Positions 12,181 to 25,900 of a stretch of DNA of 64,000 nt are shown here, piece by piece; positions within the stretch are counted from its first letter, which is position 1, and every line of letters begins with the position of its first letter. The position numbers and the translations under genes were made by a program. The stretch is from Paragonimus westermani (taxonomy: Eukaryota > Platyhelminthes > Trematoda > Plagiorchiida > Troglotrematidae). The notes beneath the pieces are model-generated. The model made no database searches. It saw only the letters and a program-made list of their open reading frames with translations, and had not been told where the DNA came from. The DNA lies in assembly GCA_008508345.1 (NCBI GenBank), contig QNGE01000756.1:72702-136701 (forward strand), read 5' to 3'.

Positions 12181-12891
12181 NNNNNNNNNNNNNNNNNNNN
12201 NNNNNNNNNNNNNNNNNNNNNNNNNNNNNNNNNNNNNNNNNNNNNNNNNNNNNNNNNNNNNNNNNNNNNNNNNNNNNNNNNNNNNNNNNNNNNNNNNNNN
12301 NNNNNNNNNNNNNNNNNNNNNNNNNNNNNNNNNNNNNNNNNNNNNNNNNNNNNNNNNNNNNNNNNNNNNNNNNNNNNNNNNNNNNNNNNNNNNNNNNNNN
12401 NNNNNNNNNNNNNNNNNNNNNNNNNNNNNNNNNNNNNNNNNNNNNNNNNNNNNNNNNNNNNNNNNNNNNNNNNNNNNNNNNNNNNNNNNNNNNNNNNNNN
12501 NNNNNNNNNNNNNNNNNNNNNNNNNNNNNNNNNNNNNNNNNNNNNNNNNNNNNNNNNNNNNNNNNNNNNNNNNNNNNNNNNNNNNNNNNNNNNNNNNNNN
12601 NNNNNNNNNNNNNNNNNNNNNNNNNNNNNNNNNNNNNNNNNNNNNNNNNNNNNNNNNNNNNNNNNNNNNNNNNNNNNNNNNNNNNNNNNNNNNNNNNNNN
12701 NNNNNNNNNNNNNNNNNNNNNNNNNNNNNNNNNNNNNNNNNNNNNNNNNNNNNNNNNNNNNNNNNNNNNNNNNNNNNNNNNNNNNNNNNNNNNNNNNNNN
12801 NNNNNNNNNNNNNNNNNNNNNNNNNNNNNNNNNNNNNNNNNNNNNNNNNNNNNNNNNNNNNNNNNNNNNNNNNNNNNNNNNNNNNNNNNNN
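12181..12891. other. Assembly gap (711 N)
   Basis: A run of undetermined bases. It interrupts the RT active-site region of PLE-A on one side and abuts an inverted PLE-A terminal repeat on the other. Any open frames reported across it are artefacts. Confidence 0.99.
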
Positions 12892-12955
12892 ATGTAATTG
12901 TAAAAGCCCGATGAGAATTACCGAAAACAGCTGTTTGCAAGACTGACTTCTTATG
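12892..12955 (+). repeat. PLE-A terminal repeat, inverted copy beyond the gap
   Basis: This block is the inverted counterpart of 10998-11061 and is oriented like the 35267-35330 copy. It contains a CCGATGAGAATTACCGAAAA stretch resembling a decayed hammerhead core, followed by the palindrome AACAGCTGTT. It marks either the far inverted terminal repeat of the same PLE or the 3' end of a second, opposite copy hidden in the gap. Confidence 0.65.
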
Positions 12956-14769
12956 ATTTATCGTTCAGTGTCTCTAATAATCGACAAGCTCTTTGTGTTG
13001 TATCTTTATCTGTTTTGCACTACGCTTTTGTTAGATGAACATCTTTTTAAAATCGTTTGATTTGTATTTTCTAGTCAACTTACTTCTGCACTTGTAATTC
13101 CCTTTTAGCCTGCAGCAAATCCACTATGTTATGCCAATTTTATGCTCCACACAGGTGAGTATGCTTCAGTCGCATCACACTGCTACCACATTGATTGTCT
13201 GTCATGTGATCGAAGTAATTTCTCCATACTACGTTGTTCCGTAATTTCTTGTGTATGCTAGTTTCGAAAAAGTAGCCCATGAAATATGATTGAAAAATCC
13301 TGCGTACTATCGCTGATCTTTTTCAAACTTCTAACGAACTAACCGGATGTTTTTGTTGCATAGAGCGGTATGGTAGTGTGAACAGTTGTGTAAATTAGCA
13401 TAGGCATTTATGAATCTTCATGTGTTTTGTGTACATCCATGTACTATTGAGTTACCGATAAGATACTGTAGCTGGTAGCAACCTAAATACAACATCGGCA
13501 TTTGAAACAGCTGGCAAATAAGTTCTGTGTAAGTGTGTCTTTGCAATGTATGCACAGTTTCAGCTGACAAAAAATGTTATGCGTTTCTCTGCAAAAGATT
13601 TGCTCCAAATTAGTTGAAGTGCACATCTTTTCAATTTGCTAGATGTTCACATTCAGTTTACAACGAGATTCCATCGTAATGATCAATTTGTCATAATTCT
13701 GGGCATAACCAAGATAAGTTCACAGCATCCAGTTAACTGGGATCTGCGATTTCCAAGCGCCAATGGGGAGAGGGATGCACATTCAGGTGACAGTGGTAGC
13801 ATGTTCAGCTGCCCAGGGATAGTGTCTCTTTTTAACCATGGTTACTACTGGCATAAAAACAGTCTATAATATACCTGTGACTTTTTGATCAAAATAACCA
13901 GTGTGGCTGGTATCAGTGAGGAAATCCTGTCATGCAGTAAGCAGTGAAATATACGATCAGAAGAGAGAAGGTGATGACTGAAAGCCATCAAAAAACAACA
14001 TACATTGCAAAGTTTCATGGGCTAATTAGAAAATTGTCAAAAGTCAGCTTAGTCACGTCGGTTTGAGAATTTGTTCGCTCTTTTCAATTGCATACGCCAA
14101 CCACAATCTGAAGAAATGGACGCATGAGTGCCCTCAACCAAAGAAACAAGTCGGTCGCCTGATCATAACAAAACAGTAATGCATACGTTTGCTGCTCGAC
14201 GGAGAACGAAGTCTAAAAATGGATCTCGTGAGAAATGGAGGAGAGAATAGAATTGATAAGACTGAGATTAGTATTCTATTTATATGACGTAATACAACGG
14301 TAGGTATAGTTTCACTGTCACCTGATTCCAAACATACAACACTGAACCTATTTTACACTTCTCTCAGCCAGTCAGCAAATGTATGTTTGATTACTTGCAT
14401 TTCTTACTGGATAGAGATTATTCAGGTAATTGCTGCATGAACCCTTAACCAAATACTATACCGTCTTCTCTCATTTCCTCTTTCGCGTTCCGCGCCCCTT
14501 GCTCACCATCATGCCCACTCATTCACTTGATTAATATGCTTCTCTAAATCAGTAGTGATTGTACAGTTTAATGGTTTACTGGTGGGCGTTCGTAATTGAA
14601 AGGCGCGCACAAAAAATGATTCTTAGACGCGCATCATGCATGATGACCTTGACGTTTTGTAAATTTGTTCATGAAAGACATTGTTTCATTTTGGTAACTT
14701 GCTTAAATTCCTGAAAAGAAAACTCACATCTGAAAGCAAACCTGGACAATACTCTTCCCATGCTTCAAC

Positions 14770-15480
14770 CCAGGTTGGGGTGTACGGTGGACTGTCTGAC
14801 AGTTTAAATACAAGCAATGGCGTACGTCAACGCTGTCCACTTTTACCTATTTTTGTTCGATTTTTTCACAGATGAAGTGCCACTGTCTGTGACGATCAAG
14901 ATGTCGGCGTGGATCTTCCATCTGGTGGGAGACTAAGTGATCTTTATTAAGCCGACCAGAAGGTGTTGCTCTCCAACAATTTTCAAGCAGTAAAGACAGT
15001 GTTAGACGCTATTTTGTATTCTGCCAAATAGTTCAGAATGCGCTTTGTAGCCTCAAAATTGAAAACACTCCTGCCAAATTGATGCAATTATATAGTGTCA
15101 ATAGTGGATAATGAAGTTATGGAGGTTATCGGTCAGGCTATGTAATTGGGAAACTGCGTCAATCGCTTGCATCCAGTAGCACCAAAGAGTAAGCAACAAA
15201 GACGTTAATAAGCGGATATTCGGTACTGATCATCAATCGAGTTCCTTTGTCCAATTCTTGCAGCTAGACCTAGGTGGTTAGGCCATATACTGATGATCCC
15301 ATCTAGCCGGCATAAAGTAAAATATCGGCAGATAATGACCTGGCGTTCACGTGAGGGTTGGACACTGTAGGTTGAGTTTGGGACTTCGTGACGCACAGAG
15401 TTGGAGACTTTAGGTAAGGTGGCGGCTAACCGGGTTCAGGCAGGTGAATTTTGTCGTTGTCTGGCTGAGTAGACTGTGAC
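14770..15480 (+). mobile_element. LINE reverse transcriptase remnant
   Basis: Plus-strand translation in shifting frames gives VYGGLSDSLNTSNGVRQRCPL (RT motif around the SSGVRQGCPLSP box). It continues with GVDLPSGGRLSDLY-x-ADQKVLLS, where the YADD box has become Y*ADQ. It then gives FRMRFVASKLKTLL (usual FGM-F-xx-SKCKVLL) and finally a RVSNKDVNKRI / GHILMIPSSRHK tail. The thumb and tail match the 23.7 kb copy. Multiple stops and frameshifts show that it is dead. Confidence 0.75.
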
Positions 15481-18400
15481 GTGAGTGCGATAAATGACGC
15501 GGGTCAGTGGAAGCCGTAACGAAACTACCTTGCTGAAGTCGCCTTACTTAAACTTACATTTCAGTTGTTTGTTTGTAAGGTGTAATTATCCTAATGTCGA
15601 ATATATGAAAGGAGACGCAGCTATTTTTGTAGTTAACTCCTCTCCCCCTCACTTTTCTCTTTTCTTGCACAGGGTTTGTTTTTTTCTTCATGGTTATGTG
15701 GCAGTCGAACATCAGTGAGAACCACTGATCTATACGGTGATAAATGTTGTTAGCCAACCTACGCTCCAGTTCACAACCGAGATTTTAAACTGAGATCTAT
15801 CTTGTAACATGTAATATTGAGAAAAACTTTTCGCTGAAAAATGTCATGATAGCAATGAGCAATATTTTCAATTAAATTTCTATCTTCCATCGACTTCTAT
15901 GGTTGTCGTCAAATTCTGTTAGATGATGGTTGCATAGGGATCATGACAAGATGGCGTAAATTTCGTTGGGCATCAAGATCGTCCATTCCTATTTCTTACT
16001 TTAGTTCAAATTTTGAATGAATAGAAAAAATTCCACTTCTCAGAGGTATACTATGGAGCATGGCAATGAATTTCTCTTAGCTGTTTTCTGAAAGTTGCTC
16101 ATCCTGTCGCATACCCCAAAGTCTTGAGTATGGTAGTAGGGTAGACTTTGTGCTTTTAGTATAAGTTTCATGTAGATCAGTTCATCCTTCTTCTAACTCT
16201 GTTAAGTCAAGCGCATTTCTGGGAGAACTGTCACCTCAGCGATCCTCATTCTTCGATATACATCGATTTATGTGACGTTGTAAATAGTTCGTATGTTCCT
16301 GCAAAATGATTTTTGGTTCAACACGTATTGCTTTAGGCGTATCTTACAACACAACATTCTTTTGATGCAAATATTGAAAACTAATCAGGGGATTTCTTCA
16401 TTTCAAATATTCATTCTGTTTTGAGGGAACAAACATTGTCACTATTAGTTTGTTGCTATCTTACATGTGGAAATTTTCCCCCGTAAATTGACTTACCATT
16501 TGGAAACCAAATGTCGATATTCACCAGGTGGGTTCGTACCATCTCAATTTCTTGGGCCGTACTAGATCTGCGAATAGCACACGCTGTTATTCGAATTCCA
16601 TTCTACACATCAACCGTTGATCAACTCCATATGATCTAAACTGTACGCATTAAGTCGGTAATACTATTTTTTTCGTTCTTCATGGAATGTCTGCTTATTC
16701 AGTCTGTTTTGACAACTACAAAAGTATTTGAACATGTGAACAATTCTGATCAGTGGCCCGTTTAGCACTAATGGTAGTCGTGACCATTGGCACATATGAT
16801 TCAGAATAAAAAAACATTAGCAAACCATGTGTGTGTACTATGTATTCCTGTTCGGGTGTTATTAACAGTAGGCCGTACAGGCAACAACTGTGCTGTGCTA
16901 ACCTATCCACAAACAATGGCGTCATGTCTAAGTGCATGGACGACTGACCCGTTGGTCGTTGAGGTCGCGACCAATCAAAACACAGCCTTGATGGGCATGC
17001 ATGTACGTGCATGATTAAGGGGACACCTGCGTCTGGGTACCTTATTAGGTTTTCCAGGCGCGCGAGCGTTCCATTGCGGTTGTTCAGATCAGTTACCTCA
17101 CACAGCGCGCCCTTCATTTTGAACGCTCCATCCTGAACAGTTAATGTAATCTCCAGATTATCCGCGAATTTTACACCGTCATTCGCGGTTTAAATGGGAT
17201 GTAAACCAGATGAAATTGTGTGCAAATTAAGTCATTCTGCTGGTGTACTTGTTCTGATAGGATGTCTTCTTCTGGGGTCTGCACAAACGGACTCATTAAT
17301 GTCTAATGTTTTGCGAACCTAAATCAGACCTGTGTAATACGCGCGTGTGCACAAATAGCCGTGTGCTCATCGGTCCTTCGATTGTGAAGAAAAGTAGTTC
17401 CCAGTCCCACAAGAAGACAACTTTCAAAAACATTCCCTCGTTTGACTGATGTGTAAACAAACGAAAGTCGTCGTACATTCAAGTTTTTGTTGAGAAGTGT
17501 AAATTTGAGTTTATCTATTGTGTACTGAAGCCATTTAGAAATATAGCGCATTATGGGTACTGACTGTCTTCAGTTTGTTTGGGACTCTCACTGTTTACTG
17601 TAATCTAAATGGTTGACCAGCCTGTACCATCACGTGTTTTTTTAAGCTAGCAAATCTTTCAAAAAAGCTTTTCACTACAATCATATGACATGGCCGTTAG
17701 CCCCCTAGTATGAGTTCTTTTCCTTTCGTAGCTTTTACAGTTAGTCTCAGGCTCTTCCGAAAATACTTATTCCCACTAACGTTTAGCATCACCAGAACTG
17801 TGCAGCACATGGCGACAAATCACCCGGTAACTTCATTTGGATGCTTGTTTATGCCAAAGTGATGCCGCAACACAAAGAAGGCAATAGATCTCAGTGTAGT
17901 ACGTTTTTAATAAACTTCTGTCCACCAGACTCTGCTGTTCTTCCTATGCTGAATAGGTCAGCAAAATAAACGGGTTTTACTATCACAAACCAACTAACGT
18001 TTACAAAACTGGCCAATTAGTAAACATGAGACCCAATGAGGGCGTAATCGACGTTTTTGTACGGGTCTGTGGGTGAACTTATACGAACAATATTCCCTGG
18101 CATATTTTCACGTGACGAATGCAAACGGACTTCTAAACGTATTACTACTGTGATTAACCAGATTTAGACAGACTGAGGTTGGGTGTTAGCCATAGGAATA
18201 TACGTTTCATCGAAATCCAGGGCAAATTTTGAATTCGGACTATGACTGTTCAGCCGGACTCATTGCGAAGGTTGGCTCGTCCTTCACGTTCACGTGGTGC
18301 AAATTTCGGGTCTTCGCCCAAGCAAGAAAAACTGCCAGTCATGAACTTGAATTGATATGTGATCGATTGTGACCCATATCTAACCCTGATAACCAGTTTA

Positions 18401-18957
18401 GACAATCTGGCTTGAGTTTAAGAACATCCAGTCCAGAAAAATGGAATTATATGCTCTGTTCAGACAATTAATAAGAAATGTGTGAATCGATATCATTTCC
18501 ACTGTACCCGCTGGAATACAAAGCTTACTTTATCTAGTCACAGCTTCATTCCAAAAAATCAAAAATGTGTATTGTTCAGTTCTAGGATGATACCTAACTC
18601 GTCTAACCTATATACCGCTGTTCATATTTGACTAGACAGACTCAAATTTCCTCCTGAAATCGTTTAGTCCATTGTGGTTTGAATTTTAACTTGCCACTCT
18701 ATGTCCACCTCCAACCCCCAACCTTCTTCTCTTCGTGAAAGTCACTCACCTGTCTCTTCGGTGTCTACTGTTTCCTTATAACAGAGTGAAGTCGTTAGAC
18801 TGTATCACACATGTTCGAAAAGATACTGAGTGACTTCCGTTCTCTCAGGTATCCGTGTGGAAGCCATTATGTTTATTTGTCAGTACCATGTGCGACAGTG
18901 TTCATTTTATTGATAAGTAGCCGGGAATTTGGTTTATTTTCAAGTTGACCATCACTC

Positions 18958-19360
18958 ACATTTGATCGCAGCGTTCGCATTCAGATAGACTTTCCAGCCA
19001 GCCTCTTTCGAAAAGAAGCACTAGACTCGAGTTTCGCTCTCATTAGAGCTCGTCAGTAGTGCATATCCTTGCCACGGCCGGGATTTGAACTCCGGACATT
19101 CCAATCATGAGGCAACCGTGTTAACCACTGCGCCATTGACCTCACATTAGGCACGACCGAATCATCAAATCTGAACGCTCAACCACTCTCGCTTGTGAGC
19201 AATGATCAGGTTGCCCGATCGTCTCGAGAGGAGATACAGTAACTGTCCTATTAACACGGTTACCTCATGATTGGGATGGCCGGAGTTCAAATCCCGGCCG
19301 TGGTAAGGATATGCACTACTGACGAGCTCTAATGAGAGCGAAACTCGAGTCTAGTGTTCA
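18958..19360. repeat. Foldback (inverted-pair) SINE-A copy
   Basis: The left arm (about 18958-19145) is minus-oriented and the right arm (about 19240-19360) plus-oriented, with a middle of roughly 95 bases (GAACGCTCAACCACT…GTTGCCCGATCG…GAGATACAG). The right arm contains a tRNA-like promoter: TTAACACGGTTACCTCATG as a box-A region and GGAGTTCAAATCCC as box B. The left arm carries their reverse complements. This is the best preserved of the three foldback copies. Confidence 0.78.
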
Positions 19361-19894
19361 ATTTGTTTCGCCCTTCAAGGCGAAACGGGGTTTCAGGTAA
19401 TTGAGGAATTAATTGACGTCTCAGGAACAGTGTCTGGTTTCCCTGCCACTGTTTGCCGTGACACTAGACAGTAATTGGAATCGGAATCCTTTCCCGTCGG
19501 TTGTCTGTAGGGACGTCTCAATGGTACATGTATGCCCACTCGCATTTTTTATGTATAAAGCCGGCTATTTCCGAAGGATACGCATTAAAGGAACAACCAA
19601 CTTCAATCAATAAGTAGCAGCTTTGATTTATTAAGCAGATCGACGTCATCAAACAGGTACTGATTATAACGCTTTTTTAACCTGCGTTTCATTCTTAAGG
19701 TATGTAAAGCTAGAACTTCAGGTCTGATGCGTCAGTTTGAGGTATCTCAGCCAAAACTTTGACGAAAATGCTAAGCGCAGATCACCTCAATCTCTCTTTA
19801 TCCAGTTTCTGTGTGAATGTTAATAAGGTGAAACTCGTCAGTAAGGTGTTAGCTAACGTTAAGAATAATCGGCAACACAGAAAATTCGACTCAC

Positions 19895-19964
19895 CAATTA
19901 ATCCTTGATTAAGTGTGAATGGAGTGTTCTCGTCAAAATCAACTGTTGCCTCCGGATGTATGTC
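19895..19964 (-). CDS. Calpain-like protein, exon 2
   Basis: This 70-nt exon encodes residues 49-71 (DIHPEATVDF…FTLNQGLI) and the first base of Gly72. It corresponds to the calpain linker leading into the catalytic loop, where the Gln-Gly-x-x-Gly signature precedes the catalytic Cys. It is flanked by a textbook acceptor (TTTTCTTTCTCAG) and donor (GTGAGT) on the minus strand. Phase 0 at its start fits exon 1 and phase 1 at its end fits exon 3. The much longer open frame around it (19782-20375) is otherwise intronic. Confidence 0.85.
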
Positions 19965-22900
19965 CTGAGAAAGAAAATAAGACCTGATGTGCGCTTCCAT
20001 CCGGTGTACTATGAGTGTATTGTTGGAATTAAATTGCCATGAACAGGGTTGAATCAAATGAGAGATGCGTGAGGTAAGGAGAGTAATCAATCGAAAGTTC
20101 GAACAAGACAGACATGCAACTAACAAGAGGCTTGTGCTGCATCCATACATCTGACACTTTGTGTTGGCCAGAAGAAACAGGGACACGGAAACCACTGATG
20201 GATAGAGCGGAGCGATAATTTCAGAAAAAATCCCAGTATAAATGCAGAAGTCAACATATTTCCTATGAGACATGAAAACTAAGATCAACGGAAACTTTAC
20301 ACTTAAACAATTCAGTAAAAATGGAAAATAGGACGATCCACCTGATAAAATACACATGTATATTCCTACGTTCACGTGGTTGGTAACGCCATTGTCTCGG
20401 AGTGGGACAGCACCGTTATCAAGACCAAAGAATGTCTACACTTCTACATGTTACCGAGATCTGTCAAAGGTTATATGATCTGCGGTTCCATCCATACTCA
20501 ACTCACTCTAAGTTCTAAGAATTAACATTGCGCATTCTTACAAGAATAATTATCAAAAAGAGCCATCAGTCTGACATATGCAGGCTAGTCATATCTGAGA
20601 TCACGTCTATGTTCTGATGCGGAATGTCGTCTCGCTGCAACATCATAGATAATATCTCACTACCCTGTTCCACATGGCTTTCAGAGTCAATGACCACGCC
20701 ACTGTCCGTTAGCCTTCAGACGTGTTCAAACCATTGAGAGCCGCCTTCAGTAGTGCACACTTTGACGTGTGCACGGTCGATAAATAAACCAAACTCCATA
20801 CTCATATTGCTTTGCCTATCTGTTTTGAAACCAAAATTTATCTGAACACATGTTAATTGATTAGTGTTATACAGAAAGTAATTGCTAGAGTCCAGATAGC
20901 ATGAAAAACAGTGGTCGACAGCACAAGCGCACTTCCCCATGCTAAAAGTCCAAGTTTCCGAGCTACATACAACCCGACAACCTGGTTCAGAGTTTTCTCG
21001 TAACAAGTATTCCGATGAAAGTGTCTTATTGTAATCAGCTTTAGATTTTCAATAAGTCCATTTTTATTAAGACAGATGCCTAGTTGAAGACGCGCCAGGT
21101 TTTAACTTGTGTTCATTGACTTTGGTTCATGATATTAGGGAAAAAATAGCAGTTACATTCATTCATCGAACTGGAAACGTAGTTATGCTTTCACGTGCTC
21201 TTCTATCTCCGTTGAATTTTCATTTACCATGACGGCTGACTGTTCAACCCCTTACACATACGGGACATTTCACAACGTTTGTCCAGCGGAGCCTGAGCAT
21301 TCACTTTGTGACCTGTTCGTTAACTGTGCGCTCGAATATCCTGTAAGCACTAGTGGAACAGTTTGACACATGCACTTAAGAATGACCAAACACCACCAGC
21401 ACCACCCCAACTAGTAGGCCGGTAGTCAAGCGAGCAATGGGGCACGAAATTCGGCGTCCTCAGCTGCGAAGCAAAATCTGGGAACATGTTGCTGTATCGA
21501 TCAGAACAATTCTTTCATCAGTTTGACACGCAATCCAAATTGCATAATTCTGATCTCTTATGTAACCGTGTTGAACGCACGACGATAGTCAGTGTTGTAT
21601 GTGCACAGCATAGCCTTATATCACTCACATTCGACCCCTTACTTATCCTGTTCGAATGCTATTGTAAATCCCTTTTATTACGCATTCTAATCACATTCTC
21701 AACGGCAGGTCGAAGACTTACTACGTTCATCTCCCTGCCGTTTCATTTACTCGTCTGACACACACTTAAAACCAATAATCATACAAACTTTTTTCCTGAG
21801 TATAACTGAGAACACCAGTATCAGCATCTTTCTGCTTTCCATTTAAGTTCACAAACAACTACAAAAACATACAGTGTTTATACAACTGAAAAGACTGCTA
21901 CTAATTGGTACATGTTGTCATCTGTTGAGTAGCTGAAGACCTACACGTTCAACCTATCTACACTATGTCGTTGTCATTTGTATTACAGAACTAAATGAGA
22001 CTCAGTGAGTACCAAGAACTTGTCACATAACTACGAGGTCATGACAAATTTGCGGTCGCAAAACGTTCCTGTATTTCCTGTTGTCGGTGCACTCTGATCA
22101 ACCTTGCTTCTGTGGATCTCAGTCAAAGTACCAGATAAATTCTTCAACACCTTCGTTAGTGCAGGGATCGACATTGTGTGCGCTTGCGCTCATTTCATAA
22201 ACACAAGTGACAGGGATGCTTTAGTCAAGGTCAGAAAAAGGATATTCGCCGTGGCTCTCGTCTAGTGACCCAAGAATTTTTTCGTCTGGAGTGTGGTTTT
22301 TTTATAGCATTTTTCGGTTCTTGTTATTTAAACGTTGAGACCAATTGGAACGAGTTACAGTTCACGATATCTGTTCGGGGTTGTTCTTATCAGTTATTCA
22401 ATTTCGTAATCACTATGCTCTAGTCATAACGGTTATTATACCTATGTTTGGCTTAAGTGAGCGTTTTAACACTTCGGTCTGCCCCCTGTGTCTTATAGTG
22501 TCAGCACGACAACAGTGTGGACTTGAATGCACCAAGATACTTCATCTATCGTTTTACTGTTAACAGAGTGGCAACATGGTCACCGACAGGATGAGTATAT
22601 AGAATACAGCCTTTGCATTCAGACAAGTCTTCCGGCTAGCCCACTTCGAACACATTATCATATATCTACTGTAATACAGTCGAAACCAGCAGGCGCCCAT
22701 GGGTTAGATTTGAATTGTGTAACAAAGCATCCTGCTGTGTTGTGGGCACTGATTTAGTTTTCGTTTGTGTAGGTCGTGTCAGGGCTTACTAGGCCATTAG
22801 CTCGAGCTTGGTTGTGTTGTTTCCCTGTACAGGACTGTTGTAGTAACCCTATTCCCGAAAAACGCTGTCACCCGGTGCCACCACATTGCCCCAAAATTGG

Positions 22901-25900
22901 TCTGCAAGTGTTACGGGTATTGAGGTTGGAATCGGTCGGCTTGCGTGTTACACTAAGACGTCCAGTTTGTTTTAATGAAGTGGTTTAATTGATGGGGGAC
23001 TGAAAGGTTGTAACAGTCAGCAGCTTGATGGAACGCTGTTAAAAGAAAGGCTACCAGCTCCGTTATAATGACCATCAAATGACATAAGGTATATCTTACA
23101 AAACTGATGAAATGCTCCTTTCATCTTATCAGTCTCCATATTACGCAACCATCTTTACTTGACATGTATGTTACTATCACTCTTTTTATAAGATTCACAA
23201 AAAAAACTGTAAAATGTGTGCCTCATTACGACACCATGTTCAGTGGGTACACATTTACGCGTAACTGAAAGTCACTACTAATCTTGACACCTAACCTACC
23301 ACGTTCCGTTTCTGGTTCATCAATCTGTAAAGAATGATCGTTTCCACGTGTCAAGCGAAAATTGTGTGTGACCTTTATACAGTCCACTATGCAGGATTTG
23401 AACACATACGACAGTGAATCTACTAGTTCATCCTTACCATGAGGGTCAGGCTTGTTGGTATCACAGCTAAACTGTTTACCAAATTTCGGAGCTCTATGCT
23501 TTCTTCTGCAATTAGGTTAGAAATGACATTAAGTTATCACCCACGTTGATATCATCAAAGATGATAAGTTTTTCAAAACTTCCGTTGTGACCACCCAATA
23601 TAGTTTGCGCCTGTTTTCTTGGTTGCCCTTTACTAAAAATGCGATTATATCTGTCTTGCAGAACCCAGTACATCTAAAACAGATGACTTTTATCCAAAAG
23701 TCAATCTAAAAGGTTCCATCAGGTAATGTATTCCTATCCATGAAAATTGAAAATCACCCGGTGAACGACCAAGTGTACAAATTATTATTCACTCTGGATC
23801 AACCGCGTTCTGTCAAATACTTCGGAATGCACTTTGCAGCCTCAAAATGCAAAGTGCTTCTGCAGGATTGCTGTGACCACGTAGATTTGATGTTCGATAA
23901 TGTACTGATCGAGGTTGTTGACCGATTTGTATACCTTGGAAGATGCATCAGTGGCGGCGGCGGCGGAGGTGTAGGGAATGAAATAGAAGCGCGCATCTCT
24001 AAGGCTAAGACTGTATTCGCAAATCTGGCGTCAGAGAGGTATTTCGCTGAAACTTAGGTCGTGTATATAAGACAAAGGTGAGGGCCGTATTACTTTACGG
24101 CAGCGAGACCTGGCCGCTCAGGGTAGAAGACGTGAACCGTCTTCAAGTATTTGACCACCGATGTCTGCGTTCACTTGCTGGTCTCTGGTGGCACCAGCGT
24201 ATAAGTAACGTAGAGGTTAGAAAGCGGGTGCTTGGTGGTGATTGCAAAACGAGTTCTTTTGTTCATTCTCCACATTTGCACAGGCNGAGGAGGAGGAGGA
24301 GGATCAACCGCGTGCGTTATTGTTAGTTCAAACCATTGGAAGAACAGTTCTCCAGAGTCGTCAAAAATTCTGTTTCTCACGTGATGTCCCAATTCAATTT
24401 TGGTTGTGATAATATGCTTCGGCTCGAGTTTGTATGAACACAGACAGAACAGGTCGATAACTATCACTGGAAGCGGCCGGAAACATCCAGAAGTTTGAAG
24501 CAACTGAGGTTGCATCTGCCTGAACTCATTGAACCAACTGTTCAAAAGTTCACTCCGCCATGTAAACATGTCACCAAGTTGACTCAGTTGACTCGTCCAA
24601 TGTACTGTCGAATTACCAGCATCTAAGATTAGTGGGTTTTAGTGAAGCAATGGTTATCCGAAGCTACCATCAGTTGTATCCGCAAAAAGGGTTGAACCAG
24701 CCTATTTGGCTACTGTGGTCTTGTTTACATAACACTTGGTGTGATTGTGTGTGTTCATTCCCCCCGTTGTCCTCATTTGTTTATTGTACGTAGCCTGTAT
24801 GTTTTACTTTTATGGCTGGTGACAGTAAACAATAAGTTACCACATCGCAATAGAGCCTTTCTCTTCTGATGAAGTGATTAAAGGGAACTACTTGGTTTAT
24901 ACGGTTAAAGTCCAAACACCTTCTCTGTGCTCAGAAAGCAGAACGTAATGAAGAATCGAGATCAAATTTCTTTGAAATACTTCTCCGGTGTAACCCACGG
25001 GAGAATTGGCCTATGAAACTTCGCCACGTGTTACGAGTTGATAGTTATGATCGAATGACCGGATTATATTGTTTGTGTTGAGTAATATGTAAGCCAGATG
25101 GAGCTTTTTGAGCCAAGTTCTTGTAGGTAGCAATGTTGTGCTCGAAAGGTAAACGATTTTGATAAAATTTGGGCGTCTGTCTAGTAAATTCTAATAATAC
25201 CAGTCTTTCCAAAAGCATGCTGCTATTTAAGCTTTCATGGTGCTCTAGTGAGTAACTAGTGAATGTTGGTTAGAATGATTTTTGGCACAAGGGATATTTG
25301 TAATAATTCTGGTGATTTACGGTTTCCAGTCTCTGTTCCCAATCACGTTCATGCAGTTTGAGTTTGGCACCAGACTTTTGTTTAATTGGCAGTTTCACAT
25401 ACACCAGTCGGAATGCGGTTGGTCAGACATTTGTGTTGGGAACGACACCAGGATGATGGTACTAGATGTGGGCAGGATGAACGTACCCGCACCAAATATC
25501 AGCAGCTGTAACACTGACGTCTTTCGCCCATCTACATACAGTGCAAAATGTCAGGGAATGTGTTCAGTTAGAGCATTTACTGAAACCACTGCCAGCTGTG
25601 AAGTTCAGTTTGTTCGAACAACCCATGAATTGTTACTCTTTCTTTCATCACAGTGACTTTGCTTGTTGGTACAGTTTGAGTTTCCTTCTGAGCACACCGT
25701 AACTCACTACTCTACTTGCCGAACTCGGTCTTATGTCTTTCCCAACAGTGGTACGGTTTGTAAAGGTGTACTTGGAAAGTGGACAATGAACTCGATTCTT
25801 CAGGTCGAACAGGACTGCTAAGCTTGTAGTGGATTGAACCATCAAAAACATTGGTACAACATTCGTTCTTCTCAATATTCTGCTATCGGGGATTTACAGA

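Larger units (their letters stand above)
8652..19894 (-). other. Calpain intron 2 (about 11.2 kb)
   Basis: This interval separates calpain exons 2 and 3. It hosts nested repeats annotated separately: a foldback SINE (9172-9545), PLE family A with terminal repeats and the assembly gap (10998-12955), a LINE remnant (14770-15480) and a second foldback SINE (18958-19360). The remainder (for example 12956-14769 and 15481-18957) has only short unrecognised frames. An unseen micro-exon cannot be excluded, but none is needed because the flanking phases match directly. Confidence 0.6.

Noticed and set aside
12116..12946. Long open frames spanning the N gap
   Set aside because: They are open only because undetermined bases hide stops.
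19782..20375. 197-codon minus-strand open frame as one gene
   Set aside because: Only 19895-19964 matches calpain and it is bounded by strong splice sites. The rest reads as intron.
25282..25656. 124-codon plus-strand frame with a hydrophobic start and several Cys
   Set aside because: It lies in a calpain intron, has no splice context and no recognisable secreted-protein cysteine pattern. It is likely a chance frame.
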